A stretch of 64,000 nt of DNA from Parvularculaceae bacterium (GCA_021776475.1 JAJFFV010000002.1:62001-126000); one strand, 5' to 3'. Counted from the stretch's first letter, positions 43,981 through 52,666 are shown. Notes: generated by a model from the letters alone, not told the origin. Program-made: numbers and translations.

Positions 43981-44060
43981 CAGACGTCCTTGACGTCTAT
44001 GCCCTTATCTGGGCGTTTCCTCCCTATTGAACTGCCGCGGCCTTGTGCCGCGGCTTTTTT
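43981..44060 (+). ncRNA. Candidate trans-acting small RNA with anti-Shine-Dalgarno loop
   Basis: No protein frame fits, but the structure is that of a small RNA: a 7-bp hairpin (AGACGTC/GACGTCT, 43982-43998), a second short stem (GCCC/GGGC, 44001-44014), a single-stranded GTTTCCTCCCTATTGAACT and a strong terminator hairpin followed by six T. A TTTCCTCCC or CCTCC element in a loop is the seed of several alphaproteobacterial trans-sRNAs that pair with mRNA ribosome-binding sites. I do not see a clear promoter. Family assignment would need an Rfam search. Confidence 0.55.
44034..44060 (+). terminator. Intrinsic terminator
   Basis: GCCGCGGC, five-base loop, GCCGCGGC, then TTTTTT. Perfect self-complementary 8-bp stem. 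It terminates the candidate small RNA and stands just before the convergent amidohydrolase stop. Confidence 0.9.
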
Positions 44061-44086
44061 ATGGATCGAGCCTGAGATATATTTAT

Positions 44087-44956
44087 TTATTCCGCTGCTT
44101 GCCGGGTTTGCAAGGCGCCGGGATCAATCAGGACTAATTCGCCGAGGATTTGCCGCAGCGTGGCGCGTAACGATTCAAAACCCGGATTGCGTGTGATCCT
44201 TGTTTCATCGAGGTATAACCGGCGATTTATCTCGATTTGCAGCGCATGAACGCCCTCGATCGGGCGGCCGTATGTTTGGGTCACATAGCCACCGGCATAA
44301 GGCGCATTTCGGGCCACCCTGTAGCCTGCCTCAGTCAACAGATTTTCGGCCAGACTGAGCACACCAGGCGCACAAGAAGCACCATAGCGATCGCCAAGTA
44401 CAAAATCCACATCCTGCTCTTGGCGGCCTGGTCTTTTCCATAAACCCTGCGACGGCATCGAATGACAGTCGATAATAATCGCGCAGCCAAACGCCGCCAG
44501 TGTCTCATCGGCGATCTGTTTCAGCTGCTCATGATAGGGCCGATAATAGTGCTGGAGACGCTGCTTAGCCTCGCTGATCGACAATTTGTTGGCATAAATC
44601 TCATGACCATCAGCCGCCAAACGGGGGACCACGCCAAAGCCAGCCAAAACCCGGTTTGATCGGGTGTCGCTGTCGTCAGGTAGGGGGCCTGAAAAAACCA
44701 GCGGATCCAGCTCTTTTTCGCTGCGGTTCACGTCCACAAAGGCCCGAGGAAAACGAGCCTTCAGCAATGGTGCGCCCAGTTCCGGCACCATATCGACCAG
44801 CAAATCGACATAGCTGTCTTCTGAACGCCGCAACTCCATGAGTTCGAGCGCACTTTGCTCCAGAAACGCTGCCGGATAGCGCCGCCCTGAATGCGGAGAA
44901 GCGAATATGAACGGCGCCGTTTGTCGGGCCGGGCGGATCAGCTCTACCGGTGACAT
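44087..44956 (-). CDS. N-formylglutamate amidohydrolase
   Basis: 289 aa. Hydrolyses N-formylglutamate (histidine catabolism) or a related N-formyl amide. Family landmarks: FIFASPHSGRRYPAAF, the ARFPRAFVDVNRSEKELDP block, IIDCHSMPSQG and ALQIEINRRLYLDE. No other hut genes are near. It is divergent from cpdR; this pair is adjacent in many alphaproteobacteria as far as I recall. Start assumed at the ATG at 44956; a TTG 14 codons upstream is in frame. Confidence 0.9.
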   Translation of the reverse strand: MSPVELIRPARQTAPFIFASPHSGRRYPAAFLEQSALELMELRRSEDSYVDLLVDMVPELGAPLLKARFPRAFVDVNRSEKELDPLVFSGPLPDDSDTRSNRVLAGFGVVPRLAADGHEIYANKLSISEAKQRLQHYYRPYHEQLKQIADETLAAFGCAIIIDCHSMPSQGLWKRPGRQEQDVDFVLGDRYGASCAPGVLSLAENLLTEAGYRVARNAPYAGGYVTQTYGRPIEGVHALQIEINRRLYLDETRITRNPGFESLRATLRQILGELVLIDPGALQTRQAAE

Positions 44957-45124
44957 GCCTTGATCGCCCTCGGCATTTTTTTTCCTAACCACGGTCAAAA
45001 AAGTACCTTTCTCTCTTCGCCCTCGCTGAAATCATACTATAAACGTAAAATCTCGGGTTCGGGCACAAAAACTCGTCTTTGGCGTGCATATTGCATCAAC
45101 CTCATCAGAGGATAACGTTTTCGG

Positions 45125-45139
45125 TTAAGGGGACGTTAA
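45125..45139. promoter_or_regulatory. CtrA binding box upstream of cpdR
   Basis: TTAAGGGGACGTTAA is a perfect full CtrA consensus (TTAA, seven bases, TTAA), 71 bases before the cpdR ATG. It indicates CtrA control of cpdR, closing a loop because CpdR steers CtrA degradation by ClpXP in Caulobacter. Confidence 0.75.
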
Positions 45140-45209
45140 GGCTGACCAGGCTAACCACTTAAAGTTACGAGTGGACAGGCCTGAGAGAGACGAAGAGAGG
45201 GTTGAGTAC

Positions 45210-45569
45210 ATGGCGGCAATTCTGTTGGCTGAAGATGATGACAGCATGCGTGGCTTCCTGAAAAAGGCGCTGGAAAAAGCCGGTCACGTGGTTGTCGATA
45301 CCTCGCAGGGCGATGAAGCCCTCACCGAATTGCAGTTGCGGGAATTTGACCTGTTGCTGACTGACATCGTGATGCCGGTCATGGACGGGATCGAGCTTGC
45401 CCGAAGAGCTTCCGAAATTGATCCCGAAATGAAGATCATGTTCATCACTGGATTTGCGGCTGTGGCCCTCAACCCCGCTAACAAAGCGCCGGAAGATGCG
45501 AAGGTTCTGTCGAAACCGTTCCACCTGAAAGATCTGGTCTCGGAAGTGGATCGCATGATCGCCGCTTGA
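45210..45569 (+). CDS. cpdR: Single-domain response regulator CpdR
   Basis: 119 aa receiver domain without output domain. Acidic pocket AEDDDSM, phosphoacceptor Asp at residue 52 in LLLTDIVMPVMDGIELARRA, then MFITGFAAVAL and VLSKPFHLKDLVSEV with the conserved Lys. The segment DLLLTDIVMP...FITGFAAVAL matches Caulobacter CpdR, which when unphosphorylated sends ClpXP to the cell pole and promotes CtrA and other protein degradation. The ATG at 45210 is chosen; a GTG 13 codons upstream is in frame. Its presence implies a ChpT/CckA relay. Confidence 0.93.
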   Translation: MAAILLAEDDDSMRGFLKKALEKAGHVVVDTSQGDEALTELQLREFDLLLTDIVMPVMDGIELARRASEIDPEMKIMFITGFAAVALNPANKAPEDAKVLSKPFHLKDLVSEVDRMIAA

Positions 45570-45646
45570 ACCGGACAAACCTTTCCCGCTTGCATTCCCG
45601 TTTTTCATTCGCTAGGTAACCCGTCTCTTGGCCGCGGCCCGGCAGA

Positions 45647-45721
45647 GGGCGTATAGCTCAGTGGTAGAGCGCTTCCTTGACATGGAAGAGGTCCGTAGTT
45701 CGATCCTACGTACGCCCACCA
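45647..45721 (+). tRNA. tRNA-Val (GAC)
   Basis: Acceptor GGGCGTA pairs with TACGCCC, D arm TAGCTCAGTGGTAGAG, anticodon stem-loop CTTCC TTGACAT GGAAG with anticodon GAC (Val), T arm with GTTCGATCC. CCA is encoded. All four stems close. The 3' half is repeated downstream at 51735. Confidence 0.95.
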
Positions 45722-45725
45722 TTTT
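45676..45725 (+). repeat. Left direct repeat (attL-like), inside tRNA-Val
   Basis: A 50-bp stretch from the anticodon loop through CCA and TTTT. It matches 51735-51784 with one difference (G at 45698, A at 51757). Typical of tRNA-targeted site-specific integration. Confidence 0.85.
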
Positions 45726-45951
45726 ATCCTTTTGTATCAAGGGTTTCTGAGAGTGAGGCTGTTGAGTAAGATCACTACTCCACGCACCTCACACGCAGAA
45801 TCTATCTCACACGGAGCAATGAGAGCTGAGTTTAGTTTTTGAAGTCGGCTATCAATGGCGGTCACAGTCTCGGAGAGAGCATGCATCCAGCGCTGTCAGT
45901 TGATACATATCGGCGAATGGGGCTAAAGAAACGAACGGGAGGAGAGATCAT

Positions 45952-46458
45952 ATGCTAGATGAGGGATCGAACGCGGGTTCATTACCTAAAAGGCAAGTGC
46001 ACCGAGTGGCTCTTGGGGCACTTGCCTTTGTCATGGTTGCCGTCATTCTGTTTTTCCTAATGCGCGGAAGTGAACGCCCTGAAGTATGGTCCAAGACAAC
46101 CGTTCCCTTCGATCCGACCTGCTCCGAGAACTGCACCACCGCAGGAGAGATCGGCGGACTGCATGGGTCCGCCAGTGTTGAGTTTCGCCAAAACGCCGCC
46201 GTCGATGATCCAATCGCGCAATGGGGTGACTGTTTGCAGACAGTCTTTGTTTGTTTGGCTGAAAATGTAGGGGCACCTGCATCGGCTGAGCAAAAAGCAA
46301 CTGTGGCTCGAACTTGTGTGAATGCTAGTTCCTGTCCGGCGCCATGCAAGGACCGCTATGCAAAAAAAGCCGCGGGTTCAGCGACGGCAGCTGAACAGGC
46401 ATTTGACGAGGTTTTCATTGGCGAGGGTGCGTGGTGCCTGCCGAGCGAGGCATTGTAA
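45952..46458 (+). CDS. Islet protein A: membrane-anchored Cys-containing protein
   Basis: 168 aa. A basic N-terminus (PKRQVHRVA) leads to one TM helix (about residues 19-40), with the rest probably outside the membrane. The outer part has about nine cysteines (DPTCSENC, GDCLQTVFVC, TCVNASSCPAPC, WCLPS), which suggests disulfide bonding in the periplasm. No family recognised. AGGAG lies upstream. Its TAA overlaps the next start by one base, so the pair is translationally coupled. Confidence 0.75.
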   Translation: MLDEGSNAGSLPKRQVHRVALGALAFVMVAVILFFLMRGSERPEVWSKTTVPFDPTCSENCTTAGEIGGLHGSASVEFRQNAAVDDPIAQWGDCLQTVFVCLAENVGAPASAEQKATVARTCVNASSCPAPCKDRYAKKAAGSATAAEQAFDEVFIGEGAWCLPSEAL

Positions 46459-49400
46459 TGATGAGATTCCTAGTATCATGTTGCTTTGTTGCTGTACTTA
46501 CGATTGTCGGTGCAGCTGCTTGGGATACGAAGGAATCCAGTTCAAAAGGTCCGGGCGAGCGGCACAAATGGTTATCCATTTACACCTGTTTCAGCGGCGG
46601 CGGCGGAGAGGCTTGCCGACGCAACGAACACGAACAACTGGCCAACCGCGCCCTCAACTTGGCAACGAACCGGCACGAGTGGAGCATAGGTGAACGCACC
46701 GACTTTCGGGCAGTTGACCTCAATGCGAGCCTTTTTAGACCCAGGCTGGACGAGTTGAATGCCCAGCCGGAAACGTCATCAAACGGCATGCCGCTTGAAG
46801 AACGTCATTTGCCGCCGCCGCCGCATTTCGCCGGGATCCCCGATTTCAGCTACACGATTTATGATTGGATAAATAAGAACGAGCTTTGCCCGGCGCGCCC
46901 GGCAAATGATCCACAACTGGATTACTGCCATGTATACGCATTATGGCACGGGGCAGCTTTCAATGCGTCGCACTTTGGCAGTCAGGCTTCGCGCAGTTAC
47001 GTGCACCTGCATGGAACGGCCATGGCTCTGGCGAATGATGCCGCTGGTATGATGAATGCAGCCAAATCTGACCCGGAACGTGATGCGCACCGGTTGGCCA
47101 TCCGCGAGGCCGAACTGCTTGCACTCGCCTATGAGGCATACGCACAACATTTTCTGTCTGACCGATGGGCCGTCGGTCATATGTTCGATCGTTGGGGTGC
47201 ACCGGAGTATAACGCGGGTGCCTATGGCAACGATCTCGGTACCGCCGCTGCGACCGGCATTTTTACCGGTATTCTGCATGGCTACGAATCGGTTGCTGGG
47301 GAGAATATTCCCGATGGGCTGTCGTCCCCGGAATATTTGTCGAATGGCATTTTCAGTACACCAAGCCTTTATTCGGCACAGTGGCGTTTCAGTAGTGGAA
47401 CAAACACCTATGACGGTGTGGGCGATTACCGCCTGGACGATATGGATGATGGATCGTTTGGCAAGGAATATGCTGTGCGCGGATATTCCGACTATCCTCT
47501 TAGCGTAACGACCCAGGAACGATGGATGATGCGCTGTCTTTCCGCCAGTTTTGGCGAAGTTATTCGCGCTTTCGGCAGGCACCCGGACGGTGGGTTCGGT
47601 ATCGATAACGTATCTCTGACTGATGCTGGACAACGCAGTATTGACGGAGAATGCCTCGATCCCTGGGCCACTAATTTTGCCATGAAAGTCGGCTGGGGTG
47701 TTGAAGGCACATTGTTGTCTTCCACAAACGCTGCCGCTTTGGCGCGATATGCTCCCTTGGCTAAGACTGATGTGGACGCCGATGATTTATCGGGCGGATC
47801 AATATTTTCGGCTGGCTGGTTCGGCGCCTTGGACCGGATATCCCTCGTAAAGACAAGTGCAAAGATTGCCTGGCGGGCGTATTGGGATCCGGAAGGTGTC
47901 GACCTGGCACAAGGGGGCATCGGTTCTTATGGCGCGGCGCAAACGGCCAACAATTACGCCGTCGCCAGCTATCTTGAGCCAGCATCAATCGCCGGCCTGC
48001 CCGATAGCGATCCGCGCGGACGCGATAAGGAGAGTATATATGGGCTCTTCAATCGTGCTGGCGCCGGATATTTCTGTGAACGAAGCGAAGAACTTTTGCA
48101 GGATTATCGCCGCGGCAAAAGCGACAAGCACCGCGCGGTTTGTCGGTTGCTTGCCCACCGGATGTATGCCTCAACGCGGCAAGGCTATGAAGGACCCCAG
48201 AAAGAGACTCAATCGGTTGATTTTAATAACAACCGCACGAAGGTGCGTCCGTTATGCGAGGTAGCACCGGGCAGCTGGCAACCGCCATCATCGCAAACCG
48301 ATGATGCGACCCCTTATCATCTGCATCCGGGATATGTCCCGTGGGGAGCTATTTACAATCAGACCCGGGCCTTTGAGGCAGACGAATGGCAGCTTTCCAC
48401 CAAGTCCATCGCGGCGTGGTGTGACGCGGTACCGGTGATTGACGCGCTGGATGAAGAGGAAGATCGCAACCGTGACATTGTCGCCAGAGTAGAAGATCCG
48501 AAAGAAGAGGTCACCCTGAACGGTCTCAATTTTGGACGCCAGAAAGGTGTAATCCTGATCGGCTCGAGCCGGGAGAGTTCGATTGCTCTCGAAGAGAACA
48601 ATATTCGCAGCTGGCGTGACAACCGCATCACGCTTCGCCTAGAAGACCAATTCGATGAAATCTCTTTCGACGGTGAGCGCCAGACATTTCTGTTCATCGA
48701 CCGTGTGATCGAGAATGGCGACATCGATCCGGGTGCTGCAAGCGTCGGGCGTTTTGTACTGCTCGATGACATCCCGCGGCCACAGGTGAAATCGGTGAGA
48801 GTGTCGCGCCGGAATAAAATGTATCTCGAATATGCCGCACCGGTTGAAGAAGCTGAGGATCCTGGCGCCTTCGCGGAAGATCTGCCGGTGGAAGATGCGC
48901 CAAGGCCTTTCCGTCCGATTGACCCCGGTACGGTTACGGTGGAAATTGAATTTGACCGCAATATGGACCGGGAAGCGGAGGAAACAGTTTTTCGCGTCGG
49001 GTCAGACCGGCTGACTGGTGAATGGACGAATGACAAGCGCTGGCGTGGTACGCTCGAGGTACTGGGCGGAGATTTCTTTCACCGGCGTGTTGGTTTTCAA
49101 ACCATCTCGATCAACGCCAAGGCTGACGCGGGTGGGTGGATTGATGCGGATGCGACACAGTTTGGCGATCAACCTTATGAAGAACTTCAGGTGTTGGTCG
49201 ACACGATCCCGGTTATCGTCGAAGAGGTTGAAGTTCGTGCAGGTAACAAACGGATATACAAGGCGGAGTGGATTGGCGGCCCGGACCTCGATGAAGAAAC
49301 AAATCTGACGATCCCAGTCCTTAATGATCCACAACGCAGCCTGAACGTATCAGTCAAAGAATCACCCCCCGCCGACGGCGAGGGCCAGATCAGACTTGAG

Positions 49401-50543
49401 TTGAGCGGCGCTGCCGTTGAACCGCCCACTCTTACAGTCGGCGGAACCGCTGTTGAGCTTCAGGGGGCTGAAGAAAGCTGGCGCGGCACGTTTGATTTTG
49501 CCGCCGCCACTGAAGGCATTCAGGATGGCCGCATACCGATCATCATTTCAATCAAGGATGATGCAAACAAGAATCTTGATGGTGATCCGCGCACGGTGAC
49601 GCAAATCAATCCGCCGGGCCAGGAAGGAAATCACTGGGTTCGGTATGAAGCTGGCCGTGGCAGCGATGAAAGCTCTTCGGGTGGCGCGGATGACTGGCAT
49701 TTTCTGTCTGCGCCGGTAGACCTATCGCTGGTTTTGATACTCGATGCGTCAGGCAGTATGGGTGACGGCACCGGCCGCATGGAAAACGCCAAAGACGGCA
49801 TCGCGCAAACGCTCGATCGGTTGCCGGAAGATAAAATAATCGAAGCCGGCGCCGTTGTGTTCTACGGTTGTAGTGATATCCGCACGCGGCCCTTCACCAG
49901 GGACATTGAGGTGGTTAAGTCATTCCTGCTCAGCGCATCTCCAACCTCCGCGACACCGCTCGCAAACGCCCACCATGTCGCAGGAAGCCTGTTCGACGGG
50001 TCAGCCGATCCAGCGTCGCCCGAATGGCGTTTTTCAACTTTCACGGACGGAGAGGAGAGCTGCGGCGGCAATGTTGCCGGTGCCGCACAGGCTCTGAACG
50101 CGAAAATTCGTGACCATAAAGGTGCATTGGAGCGCCAGCCGCCAGCCGAACCAGAACCGCCCAAGCCGCTCGAACAGGTTGAATGCCGCCCTGAATCATG
50201 GCGCGCATATGAAGTCGATGAAGAAGTAACAGAGCCGTTCAATACATTTCGGCTTGTCGAACTGTGGTATCTTGAGCGTGCCCTGCCTGATGGTAGATGC
50301 TTCGCGCGTCTCGAAACACGCAAATACGGGGTCTATTACGGATCCGGCCGGGTGGCTTCCGGTTGGGGGGTCAATTCGCGGCCGAGTGAAGTAACGTCTG
50401 AATTTGGGACTTCGTCCAAAGGCATTGAGAATTTGGACCGGGTACGGAATTTATCGATCTCGAAGAGAAATTACGCGACAACCCTGCAACAGGCAAGGCA
50501 GCGCATTTCTGACCTCGTTCGCCGCGAGCTTGAGGAGAATTGA
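46458..50543 (+). CDS. Islet protein B: giant secreted protein with zinc-phospholipase-like, Ig-like and VWA regions
   Basis: 1361 aa with a signal peptide (about 1-20, ending GAAA). The N-terminal region (about 25-260) includes HEQLANRALNLA and AQHFLSDRWAVGHMF; the H-x3-D-x5-H spacing is that of zinc-dependent phospholipase C / S1-P1 nuclease enzymes. Residues about 665-760 (EVTLNGLNFGRQKGVILIG) look like an IPT/TIG domain, and about 800-1040 like one or more further Ig-like modules. A von Willebrand A domain begins near 1090 (LSLVLILDASGSMG) with its MIDAS Thr and Asp in SATPLANA and FTDGEESCGG. The combination is unfamiliar to me. Start is the ATG overlapping the upstream stop. Confidence 0.8.
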   Translation: MMRFLVSCCFVAVLTIVGAAAWDTKESSSKGPGERHKWLSIYTCFSGGGGEACRRNEHEQLANRALNLATNRHEWSIGERTDFRAVDLNASLFRPRLDELNAQPETSSNGMPLEERHLPPPPHFAGIPDFSYTIYDWINKNELCPARPANDPQLDYCHVYALWHGAAFNASHFGSQASRSYVHLHGTAMALANDAAGMMNAAKSDPERDAHRLAIREAELLALAYEAYAQHFLSDRWAVGHMFDRWGAPEYNAGAYGNDLGTAAATGIFTGILHGYESVAGENIPDGLSSPEYLSNGIFSTPSLYSAQWRFSSGTNTYDGVGDYRLDDMDDGSFGKEYAVRGYSDYPLSVTTQERWMMRCLSASFGEVIRAFGRHPDGGFGIDNVSLTDAGQRSIDGECLDPWATNFAMKVGWGVEGTLLSSTNAAALARYAPLAKTDVDADDLSGGSIFSAGWFGALDRISLVKTSAKIAWRAYWDPEGVDLAQGGIGSYGAAQTANNYAVASYLEPASIAGLPDSDPRGRDKESIYGLFNRAGAGYFCERSEELLQDYRRGKSDKHRAVCRLLAHRMYASTRQGYEGPQKETQSVDFNNNRTKVRPLCEVAPGSWQPPSSQTDDATPYHLHPGYVPWGAIYNQTRAFEADEWQLSTKSIAAWCDAVPVIDALDEEEDRNRDIVARVEDPKEEVTLNGLNFGRQKGVILIGSSRESSIALEENNIRSWRDNRITLRLEDQFDEISFDGERQTFLFIDRVIENGDIDPGAASVGRFVLLDDIPRPQVKSVRVSRRNKMYLEYAAPVEEAEDPGAFAEDLPVEDAPRPFRPIDPGTVTVEIEFDRNMDREAEETVFRVGSDRLTGEWTNDKRWRGTLEVLGGDFFHRRVGFQTISINAKADAGGWIDADATQFGDQPYEELQVLVDTIPVIVEEVEVRAGNKRIYKAEWIGGPDLDEETNLTIPVLNDPQRSLNVSVKESPPADGEGQIRLELSGAAVEPPTLTVGGTAVELQGAEESWRGTFDFAAATEGIQDGRIPIIISIKDDANKNLDGDPRTVTQINPPGQEGNHWVRYEAGRGSDESSSGGADDWHFLSAPVDLSLVLILDASGSMGDGTGRMENAKDGIAQTLDRLPEDKIIEAGAVVFYGCSDIRTRPFTRDIEVVKSFLLSASPTSATPLANAHHVAGSLFDGSADPASPEWRFSTFTDGEESCGGNVAGAAQALNAKIRDHKGALERQPPAEPEPPKPLEQVECRPESWRAYEVDEEVTEPFNTFRLVELWYLERALPDGRCFARLETRKYGVYYGSGRVASGWGVNSRPSEVTSEFGTSSKGIENLDRVRNLSISKRNYATTLQQARQRISDLVRRELEEN

Positions 50544-50544
50544 T

Positions 50545-51537
50545 ATGAGGGGTTTTTTCTGTGCGTTGATGTTTTTGACAGCGCCGCTGGGTGCGCTCGC
50601 CCAGACATCAATTGATCTCGACAGGATTGAGACGATCAAGCTTGATGAGCAAGGTTTGGCGCTGATTCGGGTAAATCCGCCGCGAACAGGGATCCTGCGG
50701 GCGGATGTTTTCTCGGCCCATGAAGAAGCAGGTAGCATATATGTAGAATTTGAAGCCGAAGCAGAATCGGATGGCGATACACGCCTGGCCGCGATACCCG
50801 TGGGTAGCAAGGTTGTCGAAAAAGGCCGTCAAATCCTGCGAGTCCGGTCTGATGGCGCCGTTGCGGGCGATATTCAACTCCGCCTCTTGCTCGATCCGGC
50901 ATTGGACTTTTATGAGCCTAATAATTCGCTCGCAAAAGCGGTACCCGTGGATGCTCCTTTTCTGGGATTGGTACGTGTTTCCGCGGGCGATGAAGACTGG
51001 TTCCGGGTTAGCGCACCCCGCGGGCACTTGATAGGTGTTCACTTGCGTACACGGAGCGCCTACGTAGGCCCGGTCATCAGTTTTCATGACCGCAATGGCG
51101 AGGTTCTCTACGCTACAAATAATGATGAGTGGGGCCATCGGGGTATGCGGTACTATCGCTCCGAGGGTCAGCCGATCTATGTGAAAGTGGTTGATACCTA
51201 CGACTGGCGTCTTGATGATGCGCGCGCATTCCGCCAGTTGGCGATCGAAACATTCGAGCCCAACCGGGAAAGTGCAAATGTTTTCGTCAAAATTGATATG
51301 GGCGCCGTTGAGGGCGCATCCAACCAGATTGATTTCGTCGGCGAGGCGGCGGGTACGCGCGTGGCGTCGGCGGATGAGGCAACAGAGATCGCCGAAGAGT
51401 TAACCAGGGCGGTGAGCGCCTCTGGGCGATCCGGATCCGGAATGTTGGGATGGATCGGACTGGCTTTCGTGCTGTTTTTCGGTGCAGCAGTTTTCTACAC
51501 GGTATCAAAACGCAGGCAAAAGAAACATCAGAAATGA
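50545..51537 (+). CDS. Islet protein C: exported PPC-domain protein with C-terminal TM anchor
   Basis: 330 aa. Signal peptide (about 1-20, ending ALAQ), then a pre-peptidase C-terminal-like (PPC) domain at about 120-250 (DFYEPNNSLAKAVPV ... AGDEDWFRVSAPRG). A C-terminal TM helix (about 300-320) followed by KRRQKKHQK would leave the body outside the membrane. It starts one base after the stop of protein B, GGAG upstream. PPC domains are carbohydrate- or protein-binding accessory modules of secreted enzymes; a partner role to protein B is inferred from coupling. Confidence 0.75.
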   Translation: MRGFFCALMFLTAPLGALAQTSIDLDRIETIKLDEQGLALIRVNPPRTGILRADVFSAHEEAGSIYVEFEAEAESDGDTRLAAIPVGSKVVEKGRQILRVRSDGAVAGDIQLRLLLDPALDFYEPNNSLAKAVPVDAPFLGLVRVSAGDEDWFRVSAPRGHLIGVHLRTRSAYVGPVISFHDRNGEVLYATNNDEWGHRGMRYYRSEGQPIYVKVVDTYDWRLDDARAFRQLAIETFEPNRESANVFVKIDMGAVEGASNQIDFVGEAAGTRVASADEATEIAEELTRAVSASGRSGSGMLGWIGLAFVLFFGAAVFYTVSKRRQKKHQK

Positions 51538-51734
51538 CCTCAAAAGTCATGGAAGTATAATGCTGCCCGAACTGGAGACCAGGATTGAGGATCATACATA
51601 ACTCAATCCAAACTCACACCCATTTCACACGCGCTGCGAGTGTTCATAGGTAGCTATTTTATTTCGGCTGATCGCTTGTGAATTCTCTTAGCGCCAACGC
51701 GTTGTATTTCTTGGGCTTTCGTCGATTCAAATTT

Positions 51735-51784
51735 CTTGACATGGAAGAGGTCCGTAATTCGATCCTACGTACGCCCACCATTTT
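51735..51784 (+). repeat. Right direct repeat (attR-like), tRNA-Val 3' fragment
   Basis: Copies the anticodon loop, variable loop, T arm, acceptor 3' strand and CCA of tRNA-Val with one substitution in the T arm. No 5' half precedes it, so it is not a functional tRNA. Confidence 0.88.
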
Positions 51785-52470
51785 CTCGTTTATCAACAAC
51801 ATACCAAGGATGAATACAGCAACGACAATCAAACAGCTGGCCCGGCTTTGGGCAAAACACAATGATGGCGACGCCGCCATAAATGATGAAATGAACGGCA
51901 CTGTCGTTGTGATGAAATTTCACACAAGCAGCCGAGATACAATGGGCCTTTATCTTAGCCACGGTCGAATATGCTAGCGACGGATAATACTCTGGGTCAC
52001 TTATTCGCTGGCCCGTTAGTGTTAGGTGATCACGGCAAAGATTATTTAGGTCCAGAGTGCATGGTAAACGGGAGCTTGGCGTTATTCCATGACGGAAGAT
52101 TTCTGGGGCCGCGTGCGTAAAATTCAAGTGCGCGCGAAGCGGTCAGAAAACTCGCTATCATCAGACAGAATTTGGCATAGATTAAGGCATCGTTGCCGCG
52201 TTCAAGAGCGTTTATCCGAGTACTGAAAGCGCTTGCCTTCATGGGAGGGTAAGCGTAGTATTGCCACTGTGGGGCGAGTCGTAACGGTATGCTCTATCGG
52301 GATTTACGATGCGGCAATCTTCACGAGGATCGTCATACTGTATCAGTAGCTAGACTTGCAATTCTCAGGCGTTCAGTAGATTTTTTGGCTTTTAGATAGG
52401 GCGATCTAAGAACGATAGAATATATGATGAAATGCAATGTAAATTATTTAACATTTTTGAGGAACATTAT
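51785..52470. other. Gene-poor stretch after the islet
   Basis: About 690 bases, more AT-rich toward 52400. A 55-codon plus-strand frame from 51810 (LARLWAKHNDGDAAI, TVVVMKFHTSS) looks protein-like but lacks a spaced ribosome-binding site; it may be a remnant. Otherwise nothing supported. The promoter of the small basic protein gene probably lies in 52380-52460. Confidence 0.4.
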
Positions 52471-52599
52471 ATGGCCAAAGGTCAACAGCGCAGCAACAAA
52501 GAATCGAAAAAGCCGAAGCAAAAAAAGGCAAAAAAAGGCGTACAACAGTCAAGCCAGGTGACAGAAACCTTTCAAAAGAAACCGCCCAGCAAAACCTGA
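52471..52599 (+). CDS. Small basic conserved protein, 42 aa
   Basis: MAKGQQRSNKESKKPKQKKA opens a Lys/Gln-rich 42-residue protein ending PSKT. AGGA lies about nine bases before the ATG. The MAKGQxRSNKExKKPK opening recalls a small family found across proteobacteria as hypothetical proteins. Strongly positive; may bind RNA or the ribosome, which is only a guess from composition. Too short for usual ORF cut-offs. Confidence 0.75.
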   Translation: MAKGQQRSNKESKKPKQKKAKKGVQQSSQVTETFQKKPPSKT

Positions 52600-52666
52600 G
52601 GAATATGGACGGCAAAGCTGATCCGAGACAAGAAGGTGCTGTGGTAGTAGAGCGGGGCTTCGGAGT

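Larger units (their letters stand above)
45722..51784 (+). mobile_element. tRNA-Val-linked genomic islet, about 6.06 kb, without integrase
   Basis: The interval between the intact tRNA-Val and a 3' tRNA fragment is bounded by 49/50 identical direct repeats spaced 6,059 bp. It holds three co-oriented genes for exported or membrane proteins and no tyrosine recombinase, excisionase or phage gene. It may be a non-autonomous element, or one whose integrase was lost. About 230 bases follow the tRNA before the first gene and about 200 bases precede the right repeat; I see no gene in either. Confidence 0.75.

Noticed and set aside
45722-51784. An integrase or excisionase inside the tRNA-Val islet
   Set aside because: No frame in the interval has the tyrosine recombinase R...HxxR...Y pattern or a serine recombinase start; the only large frames are the three exported proteins.
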